Shown piece by piece: positions 24,954-33,465 of a DNA stretch of 34,087 nt (position 1 is the stretch's first letter; each line of letters opens with the position of its first letter). The stretch covers positions 1-34,087 of the forward strand of contig NZ_WMIE01000026.1 in NCBI RefSeq assembly GCF_009711225.1. The letters are read 5' to 3'. The translations under genes were made by a program, and so were the position numbers. The stretch is from Paracoccus aestuariivivens (GTDB lineage Bacteria; Pseudomonadota; Alphaproteobacteria; Rhodobacterales; Rhodobacteraceae). Below the pieces are notes generated by a model. That model saw only the letters and a list, made by a program, of their open reading frames with translations. It did no database searches and had not been told where the DNA came from.

Positions 24954-27410
24954 CTATTCGGGCAATGGCTCCAGCCGCGTCACACCGGTCGCGGCCGCGC
25001 GTGCCAGATCGGGGTCGAGCGACATGCGGACATATTCGCCGCGCCGCCACAACTCGGCCATGTCGTCGTAGTGACGCGACAAAGGATGGCCGGACTGTCC
25101 GGTCGAGATGATGAAAACCGAACTGTCAGGGTCAGCCAGATCATAGACCCCGCGATAGGTCGCTCCGGTGACGTTCTGGTAGGGGTTCGGCCCATGTCCT
25201 AGCAGGCCCGCATGGGCAATCGAGGAATTTCCGCCCGATGTCGGCTGTACAAGGTTTACGATATAGGACAACCCGCGTAGATCCCCCAAAGCCGGATGCA
25301 CATGACGCGCGCGATGCACGTCGCCCCAACGCCAGCTGGCTAGGTCGGGGCCGAAACGACCGGTCAGTTCCAGCAAGGCTGCGTCCAGCGCCTGCCGCGC
25401 GATCTGGGTGCAGGTCTCGACCGGCGTCGATTGGCGGATGTCACACCAGACGGCTGCGCCATCGATATTGCGGAAGACTTTTTCGATGAACTCGGGATGG
25501 AACTCGGTGAGTTCGTTGGTGAGTGGTCCCAGTTCGTCCTGCACGATCCGCTCCTGCAAGGCACGCATCCATGCCGAATAGATCAGTGGCTCGGGCAGGT
25601 GCTCGCTCATGGCACCGTCCCAATTGGCGAGCAAGGCCAGTGCGTCCTGCCGCTGACGTTCGGGTGTCCCCTGTGGCGAGGGCTCATCCGTGAACCACAA
25701 CTCGGCGGCGACAACCGGCAGCAGGGCACGGGCATCGGGGCTGACGATGTCGATCTGGGCGGCGATGAAGCTGTCGCGGGAATGCACCTCACGCGAGTCG
25801 ATCAGGTGGCGCAGGCGGTCTTGCCGGTAGCGGTCGGCGCGGTCAAAGCCAAGGATCTGCTGACCTGGCAGCGCCGCGCCGGTGGATGCGACCACACCAC
25901 CCTGCGGATGAAGATCGGTCAAGGTGGCTGGAGCGGAGGTGACGGCTTCCCAACGGTGGGCCGCGCTCCAGCCGGGCTGGGGCAGGCGACCCTGCACCGG
26001 ACTATCGGTCGAGCGCTGCGGCAGCGCCCCGACGGTCACCTGACCGATGCCGCTTTTGTCGGCCAATGTCACGGTCAGCGCCGGAGCGACCATATTTCCC
26101 ATGACGCGGGCGGCATCTTGACGGGTCTGTGCCCGCATCAGATCCATCAGTGCGCTCATCGAGGTGTCCTGACCGCGCCCGCCGGTCCATGCCAAGGCCG
26201 CAACGTGACCGGCTGGCAGGATGCTTGCGATGTCAAGCTGGCTCGCGGGCAGGATCGGGCCGTTTTCGCTTTCGCGCAAAGTGATGGTGCGTGGGGCCTC
26301 GCCGCGGACTCGGACGGTTTCGGTGTGGGTGGTGAAATTTTCCCAGCCATTCGCGCCGCGATAGCGGTCGGGATCGCCGGGTTGGACCTCTTCGATGAAC
26401 AGGTCCTGATCGTCGATTTGCGCAGGAGTGATGCCCCATGCCAGCTTCGGGTTACGACCGGAAAGAATGGCCGGAATGCCCGGAATGGTACCGCCGATCA
26501 CGCCTCCCGAGGCAAGTTCGACCCGCGCGAGATACCACAGTCCCGGCGCGGTCAGGGCAAAATGCGGATCGTTGGCCAGCAAAGCGCCACCCGCCGCAGT
26601 TCGGTTCGCAGCCGCCGCCCAGCCATTGGCCGAAGCGCCCAGCGAGGGTGACAGATAGCCCGCAAGGCCCGTCGACCAATCCGGACGCATCACATGACGC
26701 TCGGCGCCCGCAAAACGGGCATCCGGAAACAGTGAGGCATAGCTTGGCAGTTCGGGCTCACCGGTGGCTGCGACCAATTCCTGCCCGCGTTCCGGAGCTG
26801 CCAGCGACAGGCGCGCGCGCAGAACCTCGCGGCGCAGCTGCACGGTCGAGCTGGCCGCCAGAAGCTTCAGGATCGCAATCGAATCAGCGGGTTCCCAATA
26901 CGAGATGTCGTCGGGATACAGAAAGAACTCGGGCGCACCACGACCGCGCGCGCCAAGGTTCACTTGCTGGATCCATGCGTTCACCCCTTGCGAATAGGCT
27001 TTCAAAGCGGCGAGGGTATCAGGGTTCTGCGCTGCTACAGACGCTGTCGCGTTGCGGTATAGTCCCAGCCGTCGCGCCAGATCGTCGGCGGGTAGGGCGC
27101 CCGCGCCATAGATCTCGGACAAGCGGCCCTGCGCGGCGCGGCGCAAGACGTTCATCTGGAACAGGCGGTCCTGCGCATGGGCAAGGCCAAGGGCGAAGAA
27201 CACGTCATGGTCGTTCTTGCCAAAAATATGCGGAACATCCTCGGTCGAGCGAACGATCTCGACCGGAGCGGAAATCCCCGCGACGTCATAAGTGGCGTTG
27301 TAGTCGGGCAGTGAGCGGACGGCAAAATACCAGACGAGGGCGATCAATGCGACGCCTGCCAGAATCAGTCCGACCGTCAGGCGCACAAGCCAGCGGAAAA
27401 GTGTCACCAT
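24954..27410 (-). CDS. Penicillin acylase family protein (Ntn hydrolase)
   Basis: Self-processing amidase family covering penicillin acylases, cephalosporin acylases and acyl-homoserine-lactone acylases. The 818 residues begin with a membrane segment (VRLTVGLILAGVALIALVWY), probably an anchor or signal. The alpha part holds DVPHIFGKNDHDVFFALGLA and HAQDRLFQMNVLRRAAQGRL. The expected autocleavage site is at Ser260 in GASANGWAAAANRT, followed by GGALLANDPHF. The motif reads S-A-N-G-W where most members have S-N-x-W, one residue longer and without Asn second. The C-terminal HARHVHPALG and SGHPLSRHYDDMAELW match the family end. I chose the ATG at 27410; the open frame above it faces the dehydrogenase gene. 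Substrate unknown. Confidence 0.92.
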   Translation of the reverse strand: MVTLFRWLVRLTVGLILAGVALIALVWYFAVRSLPDYNATYDVAGISAPVEIVRSTEDVPHIFGKNDHDVFFALGLAHAQDRLFQMNVLRRAAQGRLSEIYGAGALPADDLARRLGLYRNATASVAAQNPDTLAALKAYSQGVNAWIQQVNLGARGRGAPEFFLYPDDISYWEPADSIAILKLLAASSTVQLRREVLRARLSLAAPERGQELVAATGEPELPSYASLFPDARFAGAERHVMRPDWSTGLAGYLSPSLGASANGWAAAANRTAAGGALLANDPHFALTAPGLWYLARVELASGGVIGGTIPGIPAILSGRNPKLAWGITPAQIDDQDLFIEEVQPGDPDRYRGANGWENFTTHTETVRVRGEAPRTITLRESENGPILPASQLDIASILPAGHVAALAWTGGRGQDTSMSALMDLMRAQTRQDAARVMGNMVAPALTVTLADKSGIGQVTVGALPQRSTDSPVQGRLPQPGWSAAHRWEAVTSAPATLTDLHPQGGVVASTGAALPGQQILGFDRADRYRQDRLRHLIDSREVHSRDSFIAAQIDIVSPDARALLPVVAAELWFTDEPSPQGTPERQRQDALALLANWDGAMSEHLPEPLIYSAWMRALQERIVQDELGPLTNELTEFHPEFIEKVFRNIDGAAVWCDIRQSTPVETCTQIARQALDAALLELTGRFGPDLASWRWGDVHRARHVHPALGDLRGLSYIVNLVQPTSGGNSSIAHAGLLGHGPNPYQNVTGATYRGVYDLADPDSSVFIISTGQSGHPLSRHYDDMAELWRRGEYVRMSLDPDLARAAATGVTRLEPLPE

Positions 27411-27542
27411 GAATTGGGCGCGGTCCCGGTGCTTGGGCGCAGAGGCTGTTGACCCCTGCGGCAGGTGGTGAAATTCATTCGGGTGAATAAGACAGGGCGC
27501 GGGCCGGATCAACGCGCCTTTCACAATTGAGAGGAGAAAGTT

Positions 27543-28409
27543 ATGGCACGCGTCGCATTTCTGGGTCTTGGCGTGATGGGTTTCCCGATGGCTGGCCATC
27601 TGGCGGGCAGGGGACATGAGGTGACGGTGTGGAACCGTAGTCCCGCCAAAGCGCAGGCATGGGCCGAGAAGTATGGCGGCAAGGTTGCAGCAACCGCTGC
27701 GGACGCGGCCCGCAACGCCGATTTTGTCATGGCTTGTGTCGGGAATGACGATGACTTGCGTCAGGTTTGCATCGGTCCGGACGGTGCATTTTCCGGAATG
27801 GGGCAGGGGGCCGTATTCGTCGATCACACGACGGTATCGGCTGCGGTCACGCGCGAATTGGCAGGGATCGCCGCAGATCAGGGGATAGGGTTTGTCGATG
27901 CCCCCGTTTCGGGTGGGCAGGCCGGAGCCGAGAATGGCCAGCTCTCGGTGATGTGCGGGGGCGATCCCGCCGATTATTCCCGCGCGGAACCGGTGATCGC
28001 GGCATATGCAAAAATCTGCAGGCTGATGGGTCCGTCCGGCGCGGGGCAACTGACCAAGATGTGTAACCAGATCGCGATCGCCGGTCTGGTGCAGGGTCTC
28101 TCCGAATCGCTGAATTTCGCCGAGAAAGCGGGGCTCAGCATTTCGGATGTGGTCGAGGTCATCAGTCAGGGTGCGGCTGGCAGTTGGCAAATGCAGAACC
28201 GCCATAAGACCATGGAGGAGAACCGTTTCGATTTCGGATTCGCCGTGGACTGGATGCGCAAGGATCTGGGCATCTGCCTTGCAACCGCCGAGGATAACGG
28301 CGCGAGCCTGCCCGTGACCGCGCTGGTCGACCAGTTCTACAAGGAGGTCCAGCAAATGGGCGGCGGGCGCTGGGATACCTCGTCGCTGATCGCAAGATTG
28401 CGTCGCTGA
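27543..28409 (+). CDS. NAD(P)-dependent beta-hydroxyacid dehydrogenase (3-hydroxyisobutyrate dehydrogenase-like)
   Basis: Oxidises a 3-hydroxy acid such as 3-hydroxyisobutyrate or tartronate semialdehyde; the exact substrate is not shown by sequence. The 288 residues have the Rossmann motif FLGLGVMGFPMAGHL (6-20), the substrate motif DAPVSGGQAGAENGQLSVMC (119-138), GAGQLTKMCNQ with catalytic Lys172, and a C-terminal helical domain ending KDLGICLATAEDNGASLPVT. A strong GAGAGGAGAAAG ribosome binding site precedes the ATG. It is divergent from the acylase with 132 bp between, which should hold both promoters. Confidence 0.93.
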   Translation: MARVAFLGLGVMGFPMAGHLAGRGHEVTVWNRSPAKAQAWAEKYGGKVAATAADAARNADFVMACVGNDDDLRQVCIGPDGAFSGMGQGAVFVDHTTVSAAVTRELAGIAADQGIGFVDAPVSGGQAGAENGQLSVMCGGDPADYSRAEPVIAAYAKICRLMGPSGAGQLTKMCNQIAIAGLVQGLSESLNFAEKAGLSISDVVEVISQGAAGSWQMQNRHKTMEENRFDFGFAVDWMRKDLGICLATAEDNGASLPVTALVDQFYKEVQQMGGGRWDTSSLIARLRR

Positions 28410-28425
28410 AGGCGGTCTCACAAAA

Positions 28426-28465
28426 AGCGTGAACTGGTGCTTGCCAATCCGTATCAGTTCACGCT
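28426..28465. repeat. 11-bp perfect inverted repeat over the tRNA-Val(UAC) promoter
   Basis: Arms AGCGTGAACTG (28426-28436) and CAGTTCACGCT (28455-28465) flank an 18-nt loop. Outside them GGCGG/CCGCC (28411-28415 with 28471-28475) and CTCA/TGAG can pair as well. The -35 box lies in the loop and the 3' arm reaches the first base of the -10 box. It could be a terminator of the dehydrogenase gene without a T-run, or an operator. Confidence 0.6.
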
Positions 28466-28470
28466 ATGAG
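28441..28470 (+). promoter_or_regulatory. Promoter of tRNA-Val(UAC)
   Basis: TTGCCA (28441-28446) and TATGAG (28465-28470) are 18 nt apart, and the -10 box ends 10 nt before the mature tRNA start. The second tRNA-Val has the same geometry, which supports both. Confidence 0.55.
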
Positions 28471-28480
28471 CCGCCACGGC

Positions 28481-28556
<76 letters not shown>

Positions 28557-28659
28557 TTAATTCCAGCATGTTAGCGACATATAACGACATGTGCGAAGGT
28601 TCATCGAACCTAGCCGATTTTCCCGAACTACATCAGAATTCCTGCGCCGACGGGGCGGA

Positions 28660-29140
28660 TCATAGGTGTGACGGGCTGTATCATCCGTAGACCCGTTCGG
28701 TGATCGCCGTGTTCTTGTGGCCGTGGAACTGGCCTACCGTTCCCATCAGCGCTCCCGCCGCGATCATGTGAACTGCTGCGGCGTTGCGCAGGGTTTGTAT
28801 TCCCTCGCCGGAAAAGGCCTTTCGTTTTTCACCGCGCGAGAAGAACACTTCGGGATGCTGGCAAGCGGCCCCTCGGCCCATTTCACCACATATTCCGACC
28901 ACTCCGCTTTCTTCTTTTTGCCCGGTGCCTCGAACAGCGTGTTATTCATCGGAGCCAACGCATGGCCCGTACAAATTCAGGCGCAGATCTGTCGTGCGGC
29001 GCAAGAAGTTCGCACGATCCCATGTCAGATCCAGCACCATGCTTTGCCTCGCTCCCTTTCCAAGCATCATCTGGATCGCCAGCATGATGTGCGGCTCGCG
29101 GTCGGCCGCCGGCAGGCAGTTGACCTCGTCTCGTGAATCC
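28660..29140 (-). pseudogene. Tyrosine recombinase (phage-type integrase) C-terminal relic
   Basis: Read on the minus strand across three frames, this is the catalytic half of an integrase. Segments are EPHIMLAIQMMLGKGARQSM with VLDLTWDRANFLRRTTDLRL, then MNNTLFEAPGKKKKAEWSEY with VVKWAEGPLASIPK, then IQTLRNAAAVHMIAAGALMG with GQFHGHKNTAITERVYG. After a stop in place of Arg it continues YSPSHL. The first catalytic Arg (GARQ), the second box (TLRN in place of HTLRH), GH and the Tyr (ERVY) are all recognisable. At least two frameshifts and one stop make it dead. Its C-terminus points at the tRNA-Val gene about 100 bp away, the usual site for such integrases. The N-terminal half is lost at the IS3 relic. 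Confidence 0.8.
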
Positions 29141-29184
29141 GGACCGGGTCGATCTTCGCTAGGCGGACATCGCGACGGTCATGC

Positions 29185-29400
29185 CTATCCCTGCTGTTCA
29201 GATGAGTGATAGCCGATGTTCGAATGTCGCGGACGGCGGCTGTAGAAGATGGCGATGTATTCGAAGAGTACTGCCCTGATTTCGCGAGGTCAGCAGAACC
29301 GGGCGCGTTGGGCGAACTCATTCTTCATAGATCCGAAGAAGTTTTCCTTCGGCGCGTTCGCCATCGGGCTTCGGCCGATGACACCACAACGGCTCATTCC
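29185..29400 (-). pseudogene. IS3 family transposase (OrfB) C-terminal relic
   Basis: The minus strand encodes MSRCGVIGRSPMANAPKENF, FGSMKNEFAQRARFC, a TGA stop (29290-29292), then PREIRAVLFEYIAIFYSRRP and RHSNIGYHS. This is the typical end of an IS3-type integrase-like transposase (DNAPMESFFGSLKTE, then FEYIEVFYNRxRRHSxLGY), including the final Glu of the DDE triad in the KEN position. An internal stop and the absence of the N-terminal part show a dead fragment. It abuts the integrase relic and may have replaced its N-terminal half. Confidence 0.8.
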
Positions 29401-29506
29401 TTGGCTGCCGCTAGATAAAGCCAGCCCTCGTCGATCGGACATGGCGGCCCATTCCATACTGGAATGCATCACTAGATAGTTTCCTGATGCTATTCAGGAG
29501 GATGTC

Positions 29507-29759
29507 ATGAGGCGCCCGTTCACCAACCTGACGCTGGACGAGCGCCGCGTCATGGCAAACCTGCTTCAGGCCAAGGGTGCCGAAGACGAGAATTGCGACG
29601 CTGCTCGGCCGTAATCGCTCAACGATCACCCGCGAGGTCAAGCACAACTGGTGGCACGACAAGGAAGTGCCGCAGACAGATGGCTATTGACACATGAACG
29701 CCCAGACCCAGTCCAAGCGCAGACGTTCACGCAGACGCAAGCTCGAACAGCATCGTCAT
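29507..29759 (+). pseudogene. IS30 family transposase N-terminal relic
   Basis: A strong CAGGAGG site and ATG at 29507 begin MRRPFTNLTLDERRVMANLL, an IS30-type start. One extra base near 29590 shifts the frame; the protein then continues IATLLGRNRSTITREVKHNW and WHDKEVPQTDGY, hits TGA (29688-29690) where Trp is expected, and goes on HMNAQTQSKRRRSRRRKLEQ. The helix-turn-helix LLGRNRSTITREVKHN is clear. No DDE domain follows. A TCCTGA/TCAGGA repeat at 29482-29499 lies just upstream. The fragment ends in the middle of the hydrolase stub on the other strand. Confidence 0.8.
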
Positions 29760-29981
29760 TGCGAGGAAGCGGCAATTGGCAGCCGCATCGTCGCATATGC
29801 TATTCCATAGGCGATGATTGGCAAGGGCACCGTGAATGAACAGTACAGGCTCGCCCTCGCCCATTTCAACGAACGGGAAACTTGTGCCTGCCGTTTCCAC
29901 CTGAGTTTCGGTTTGCGCCGATGCGCTCCAAGCCAGCCCGCAGGCAAAAGCCAACGACCACCCTAAAAGAAAGACTCGCAT
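29727..29981 (-). pseudogene. Secreted alpha/beta hydrolase, 5' stub
   Basis: From an ATG at 29981, with GGAGG five bases upstream, the frame encodes a clean signal peptide (MRVFLLGWSLAFACGLAWSA, cut after SASA) and the start of an alpha/beta hydrolase: FPFVEMGEGEPVLFIHGALA, then NHRLWNSICDDAAANCRFLA. The HG of the oxyanion loop is present but the nucleophile Ser and the rest are missing. After about 29757 the frame is that of the IS30 relic read backwards, so the gene was cut by that insertion or a later deletion. No complementary fragment is visible in the window. Confidence 0.7.
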
Positions 29982-30467
29982 AGGAACCTCCATATTTTTA
30001 GCGAGGCCAAAGAATGCGCCTGACGACCAGATCACACAACGAGATTGCGTTCGCAATTTCCCTTCAGGTCGGGCAGCGAGTATTTGGCAAACAATCTTTG
30101 GGGCTTCTTAGCCGGCGAGGACAAAACGCTGACTGTCCGCTCAGGGTTATTGCCATGTCTGTCAGTCCGGGTGGCAATGAAGGTCCGTTGGGCTGCCCCG
30201 GCCTTCTGTTGCTACAAAGCTTCGGCAAAAGAAGGCTTCAAGTTCGAGTTGCCGACACATCAGTTGCTACGAGGTAATTCAAGTTGCCTCGCGCGGCTTT
30301 GGCCTGTGTGGCTCCGGGCTTTGACAGCCGTGCAGACCAACTGCTCCTGAACTCCGCCGTGAAACGCGTTTGGTTATCCTTATTCTCGTGTGTTGAGAGT
30401 AAATTAACTCCCAGCACGGTATTATGTGACAATGCTCTTACGGAACGTATGGTGAACCAAAGAACCA
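29982..30467. other. Unexplained 0.49-kb non-coding stretch upstream of lon
   Basis: No open frame here resembles a known family, and the AT content rises towards lon. The first part should contain the promoter of the truncated hydrolase. An imperfect stem (GAGGTAA/TTGCCTC, around 30268-30290) is the only structure noticed. It may be decayed island DNA. Confidence 0.4.
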
Positions 30468-30495
30468 TTGAACAGATCGCACCGCCTTCCTATCT
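30468..30495 (+). promoter_or_regulatory. Candidate heat-shock (RpoH-type) promoter of lon
   Basis: TTGAAC (30468-30473) and CTATCT (30490-30495) with 16 nt between resemble the alphaproteobacterial RpoH consensus (TTG at -35, CTATnT at -10). The site lies 70 bp before the lon start, and lon is a classic heat-shock gene. No competing vegetative promoter of good quality was found. Confidence 0.4.
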
Positions 30496-30564
30496 TGTCC
30501 GGAAGCAGGAAACATGCGCTGCCGATCCCGGGGCCATATTTCTTGGCAAGAAAGGACTGATTCC

Positions 30565-32982
30565 ATGAACGAATTCGCCCAGACCACACATCCGGTCCTG
30601 CCTTTGCGGGACATTGTGGTATTCCCTCACATGATCGTGCCGCTCTTTGTGGGGCGCGAAAAATCGGTGCGGGCGCTTGAGGCTGTGATGGAGCAGGATC
30701 GTCCGATTCTGCTTGCCGCGCAGAAAGACGCCGCGGTTGACGAACCCAATGCAGACGGAATCTTCCGCACTGGCGTTTTGGCCAATGTGCTGCAACTGCT
30801 GAAACTTCCCGACGGTACTGTCAAAGTTCTGGTCGAGGGGCGGCAGCGGGTGAAAATTCTCGATTTCGTCAGCAACGAGAACTTTTTCGAAGCGAGTTGT
30901 GAGCCGCTCGACGAGGTCGAAGGCGATCAGGAAACGCGTGTCGCGTTGACGCGTGCCGTCGCCGAAGAGTTCGAGCGTTACGTCAAGATCCGCAAGAATA
31001 TCCCGGAAGAAGTCGTCTCGGCTGTCTCCGAAGCGCGTGAACCCGCACGTCTGGCCGATCTGGTCAGCGGCCATTTGGGCATCGCGCTGGACAAGAAGCA
31101 GGACTTGCTCGAGACGCTCGACACCGCCGAGCGGCTGGAAAAGGTCTATGGCCTGATGCAGGGCGAAATGTCGGTCCTGCAGGTCGAGAAAAAGATCAAA
31201 TCCCGCGTGAAAACGCAGATGGAGAAGACCCAACGCGAATATTATCTGAATGAGCAGATGAAGGCCATTCAGAAGGAGCTGGGCGACGGTGAGGATGGCT
31301 CGAACGAGCTGACCGAGCTGGAAGAAAAGATTGCCAAGACCAAATTCAGCAAAGAGGCCCGTGAAAAGGCCGATGCAGAGTTGAAAAAGCTGAAGTCGAT
31401 GTCCCCGATGTCGGCCGAAGCGACGGTCAGCCGCAACTATCTTGATTGGCTGCTGGCGTTGCCGTGGGGCGTGAAATCGCGCACCCGTAAGGATCTCGGC
31501 AAAGCCGAAGAGGTGCTGGACGGCGATCACTACGGTCTGGAAAAGGTCAAGGAACGCATCGTCGAGTATCTCGCGGTGCAGAACCGTTCGGCCAAGCTGA
31601 AGGGTCCGATCCTGTGCCTTGTTGGCCCTCCGGGCGTCGGCAAGACCTCGCTGGGCCGCTCGGTCGCAAAAGCCACGGGGCGCGAATTCATCCGCATCAG
31701 CCTTGGTGGAGTGCGTGACGAATCCGAGATCCGCGGCCACCGCCGGACCTATATCGGCTCGATGCCGGGCAAGATCATTCAGGCGCTGAAAAAGGCGAAA
31801 ACCACCAATCCGCTTATCTTGCTCGACGAGATCGACAAGATGGGTCAGGATTTCCGTGGCGATCCGGCTTCGGCGATGCTGGAGGTGCTTGATCCCGAAC
31901 AGAACGCGACCTTCGTCGACCACTATCTCGAAGTGGAATACGATCTGTCGAACGTGATGTTCGTGACCACGGCCAACAGCTATAACATGCCGGGACCGCT
32001 GCTAGACCGGATGGAGATCATTCCGCTCTCTGGTTACACCGAAGACGAGAAACGCGAAATCGCGCGCCAGCATTTGCTGACCAAGCAGATCACGGCGAAT
32101 GGTTTGCGCAAGGGCGAGTTTTCGGTCACCGATGAGGCGCTGACCCATGTGATCCGCTACTATACCCGCGAGGCGGGCGTGCGGTCTCTGGAGCGCGAAA
32201 TCGCCAAGCTGGCGCGGAAAGCCGTGACCGAAATCCTGAAAGGGAAGGTCAAGTCTGTCGAGGTGACTCCGGCCAAAGCCGAGGAATATCTGGGCGTGCG
32301 GAGGCATCGTTACGGTCTGGCCGAGAAGGATGACCAGATCGGGGTGGTGACGGGGCTTGCCTGGACGCAGGTCGGTGGTGATCTGTTGCAGATCGAAGCG
32401 TTGAAGCTGCCCGGCAAGGGGCGGATGAAAACGACCGGTAAACTGGGCGACGTGATGAAAGAATCCATCGACGCCGCTTCGTCTTTCGTCCGTTCGATCA
32501 GCCCTGAAATCGGAGTGAAGCCGCCCAAATTCGAGACCGTGGACATCCACGTTCACGTTCCCGAGGGTGCGACGCCCAAGGACGGTCCTTCGGCAGGTAT
32601 CGCTATGGTGACGTCGATCGTCTCGGTACTGACCCAGATTCCGGTGCGCAAAGACGTAGCAATGACTGGCGAAGTCACGCTGCGTGGCAACGTCCTTGCG
32701 ATTGGCGGGCTCAAGGAAAAGCTGTTGGCGGCGCTTCGGGGTGGCATCAAAACGGTGATGATCCCGGCGGATAACGAAAAGGACTTGGCCGAGATTCCGG
32801 CCAATGTGAAAGAAGGGCTCAAAATTATTCCGGTCAGCAATGTGCGTGAGGTTCTCAAGATCGCACTGGTCCGGATGCCCGAGCCTGTCGAGTGGGACGA
32901 GGCTGCTGAAGAAGCGGCCGAGGCCAGCAAACTCGCTGCCGCGCGCGAGCAGGGCAGCGGCGGTGCGGCCGTCGCCCACTAG
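30565..32982 (+). CDS. lon: ATP-dependent Lon protease
   Basis: Cytoplasmic AAA+ serine protease that degrades misfolded and regulatory proteins. The 805 residues have the full layout: N-terminal substrate domain (HPVLPLRDIVVFPHMIVPLF), a coiled coil around 205-280, the AAA+ module with Walker A GPPGVGKT (354-361) and Walker B LILLDEIDK, and the C-terminal protease domain. There the Ser-Lys dyad is Ser676 (DGPSAGIAM) and Lys719 (GGLKEKLL), at the same 43-residue spacing as in E. coli. The start is the ATG at 30565 (MNEFAQTTHP) with AAGGA upstream. A strong terminator follows. Confidence 0.98.
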   Translation: MNEFAQTTHPVLPLRDIVVFPHMIVPLFVGREKSVRALEAVMEQDRPILLAAQKDAAVDEPNADGIFRTGVLANVLQLLKLPDGTVKVLVEGRQRVKILDFVSNENFFEASCEPLDEVEGDQETRVALTRAVAEEFERYVKIRKNIPEEVVSAVSEAREPARLADLVSGHLGIALDKKQDLLETLDTAERLEKVYGLMQGEMSVLQVEKKIKSRVKTQMEKTQREYYLNEQMKAIQKELGDGEDGSNELTELEEKIAKTKFSKEAREKADAELKKLKSMSPMSAEATVSRNYLDWLLALPWGVKSRTRKDLGKAEEVLDGDHYGLEKVKERIVEYLAVQNRSAKLKGPILCLVGPPGVGKTSLGRSVAKATGREFIRISLGGVRDESEIRGHRRTYIGSMPGKIIQALKKAKTTNPLILLDEIDKMGQDFRGDPASAMLEVLDPEQNATFVDHYLEVEYDLSNVMFVTTANSYNMPGPLLDRMEIIPLSGYTEDEKREIARQHLLTKQITANGLRKGEFSVTDEALTHVIRYYTREAGVRSLEREIAKLARKAVTEILKGKVKSVEVTPAKAEEYLGVRRHRYGLAEKDDQIGVVTGLAWTQVGGDLLQIEALKLPGKGRMKTTGKLGDVMKESIDAASSFVRSISPEIGVKPPKFETVDIHVHVPEGATPKDGPSAGIAMVTSIVSVLTQIPVRKDVAMTGEVTLRGNVLAIGGLKEKLLAALRGGIKTVMIPADNEKDLAEIPANVKEGLKIIPVSNVREVLKIALVRMPEPVEWDEAAEEAAEASKLAAAREQGSGGAAVAH

Positions 32983-32990
32983 AAACGATC

Positions 32991-33022
32991 AAGCCGCGCA
33001 GAGGCCACTCTGCGCGGCTTTT
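32991..33022 (+). terminator. Intrinsic terminator of lon
   Basis: AAGCCGCGCAGAG (32991-33003) and CTCTGCGCGGCTT (33008-33020) form a perfect 13-bp stem over a 4-nt loop, followed by T residues. It separates lon from the HU-like gene. Confidence 0.92.
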
Positions 33023-33059
33023 CAAATCAGCATCCGCATACCACGGTGCAGGAGATGCC

Positions 33060-33389
33060 ATGGCTAAAAATGGTCGTCAGGGACAAGGGCAGGGGAAGAA
33101 GGGACAGGGGCAAGACAATCCCGAAGATCCGGACAATGCCAAAGTCCTGCAAAAGCGACAGCTTATCGCGCGCATCGCCCATCGGGTTGGCCGCAGAAAT
33201 GCCGAAGTGCGTGATGTCGTGGAGGCGACCTTGACCGAGCTAGGTGATGCCATTTCCGCAGGCCAAACGCTGGCGCTCCCGCCTTTGGGCCGAGCAAGGA
33301 TCAGTCGCCAGAAGGATGTTTCAGGTACCGAAGTCGTCGTTTTACGGCTGCGGCGACGCAAAACCGACGTCGCCTTGGGCTCGGACTAA
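33060..33389 (+). CDS. HU-like DNA-binding protein without the usual DNA-gripping arm
   Basis: A 109-residue basic protein. Residues 1-30 are Gly/Gln/Lys-rich and unstructured. From about 30 the HU/IHF fold begins: QKRQLIARIAHRVGRRNAEV, then VVEATLTELGDAISAGQTLA and LPPLGRARISRQKD. The beta-arm with the conserved Arg-Asn-Pro that bends DNA is missing; the chain goes straight to VVVLRLRRRK. Similar armless HU-like proteins are known beside lon in Rhodobacterales, by recollection. GGAG lies 5 nt upstream of the ATG at 33060. It probably binds DNA weakly or without bending it. Confidence 0.85.
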   Translation: MAKNGRQGQGQGKKGQGQDNPEDPDNAKVLQKRQLIARIAHRVGRRNAEVRDVVEATLTELGDAISAGQTLALPPLGRARISRQKDVSGTEVVVLRLRRRKTDVALGSD

Positions 33390-33427
33390 AATGATTGATC
33401 AATCGCGAATTTTTCGGGTCTGACCAC

Positions 33428-33456
33428 TTGAAGCCCTCGAAGGCTGCCGCTATTAA
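33428..33456 (+). promoter_or_regulatory. Promoter of tRNA-Val(CAC)
   Basis: TTGAAG (33428-33433), a 17-nt spacer and TATTAA (33451-33456) form a good vegetative promoter ending 9 nt before the tRNA. Confidence 0.65.
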
Positions 33457-33465
33457 GCGCGCACC

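Noticed and set aside
27411..28421. N-terminal extension of the acylase frame opposite the dehydrogenase gene
   Set aside because: The membrane segment and family start follow the ATG at 27410; the extension is antisense to a clear gene and overlaps its promoter.
30490..31923. A 477-codon minus-strand open frame opposite lon
   Set aside because: Shadow of lon; Phe/Leu-rich low-complexity product and no recognisable motif.
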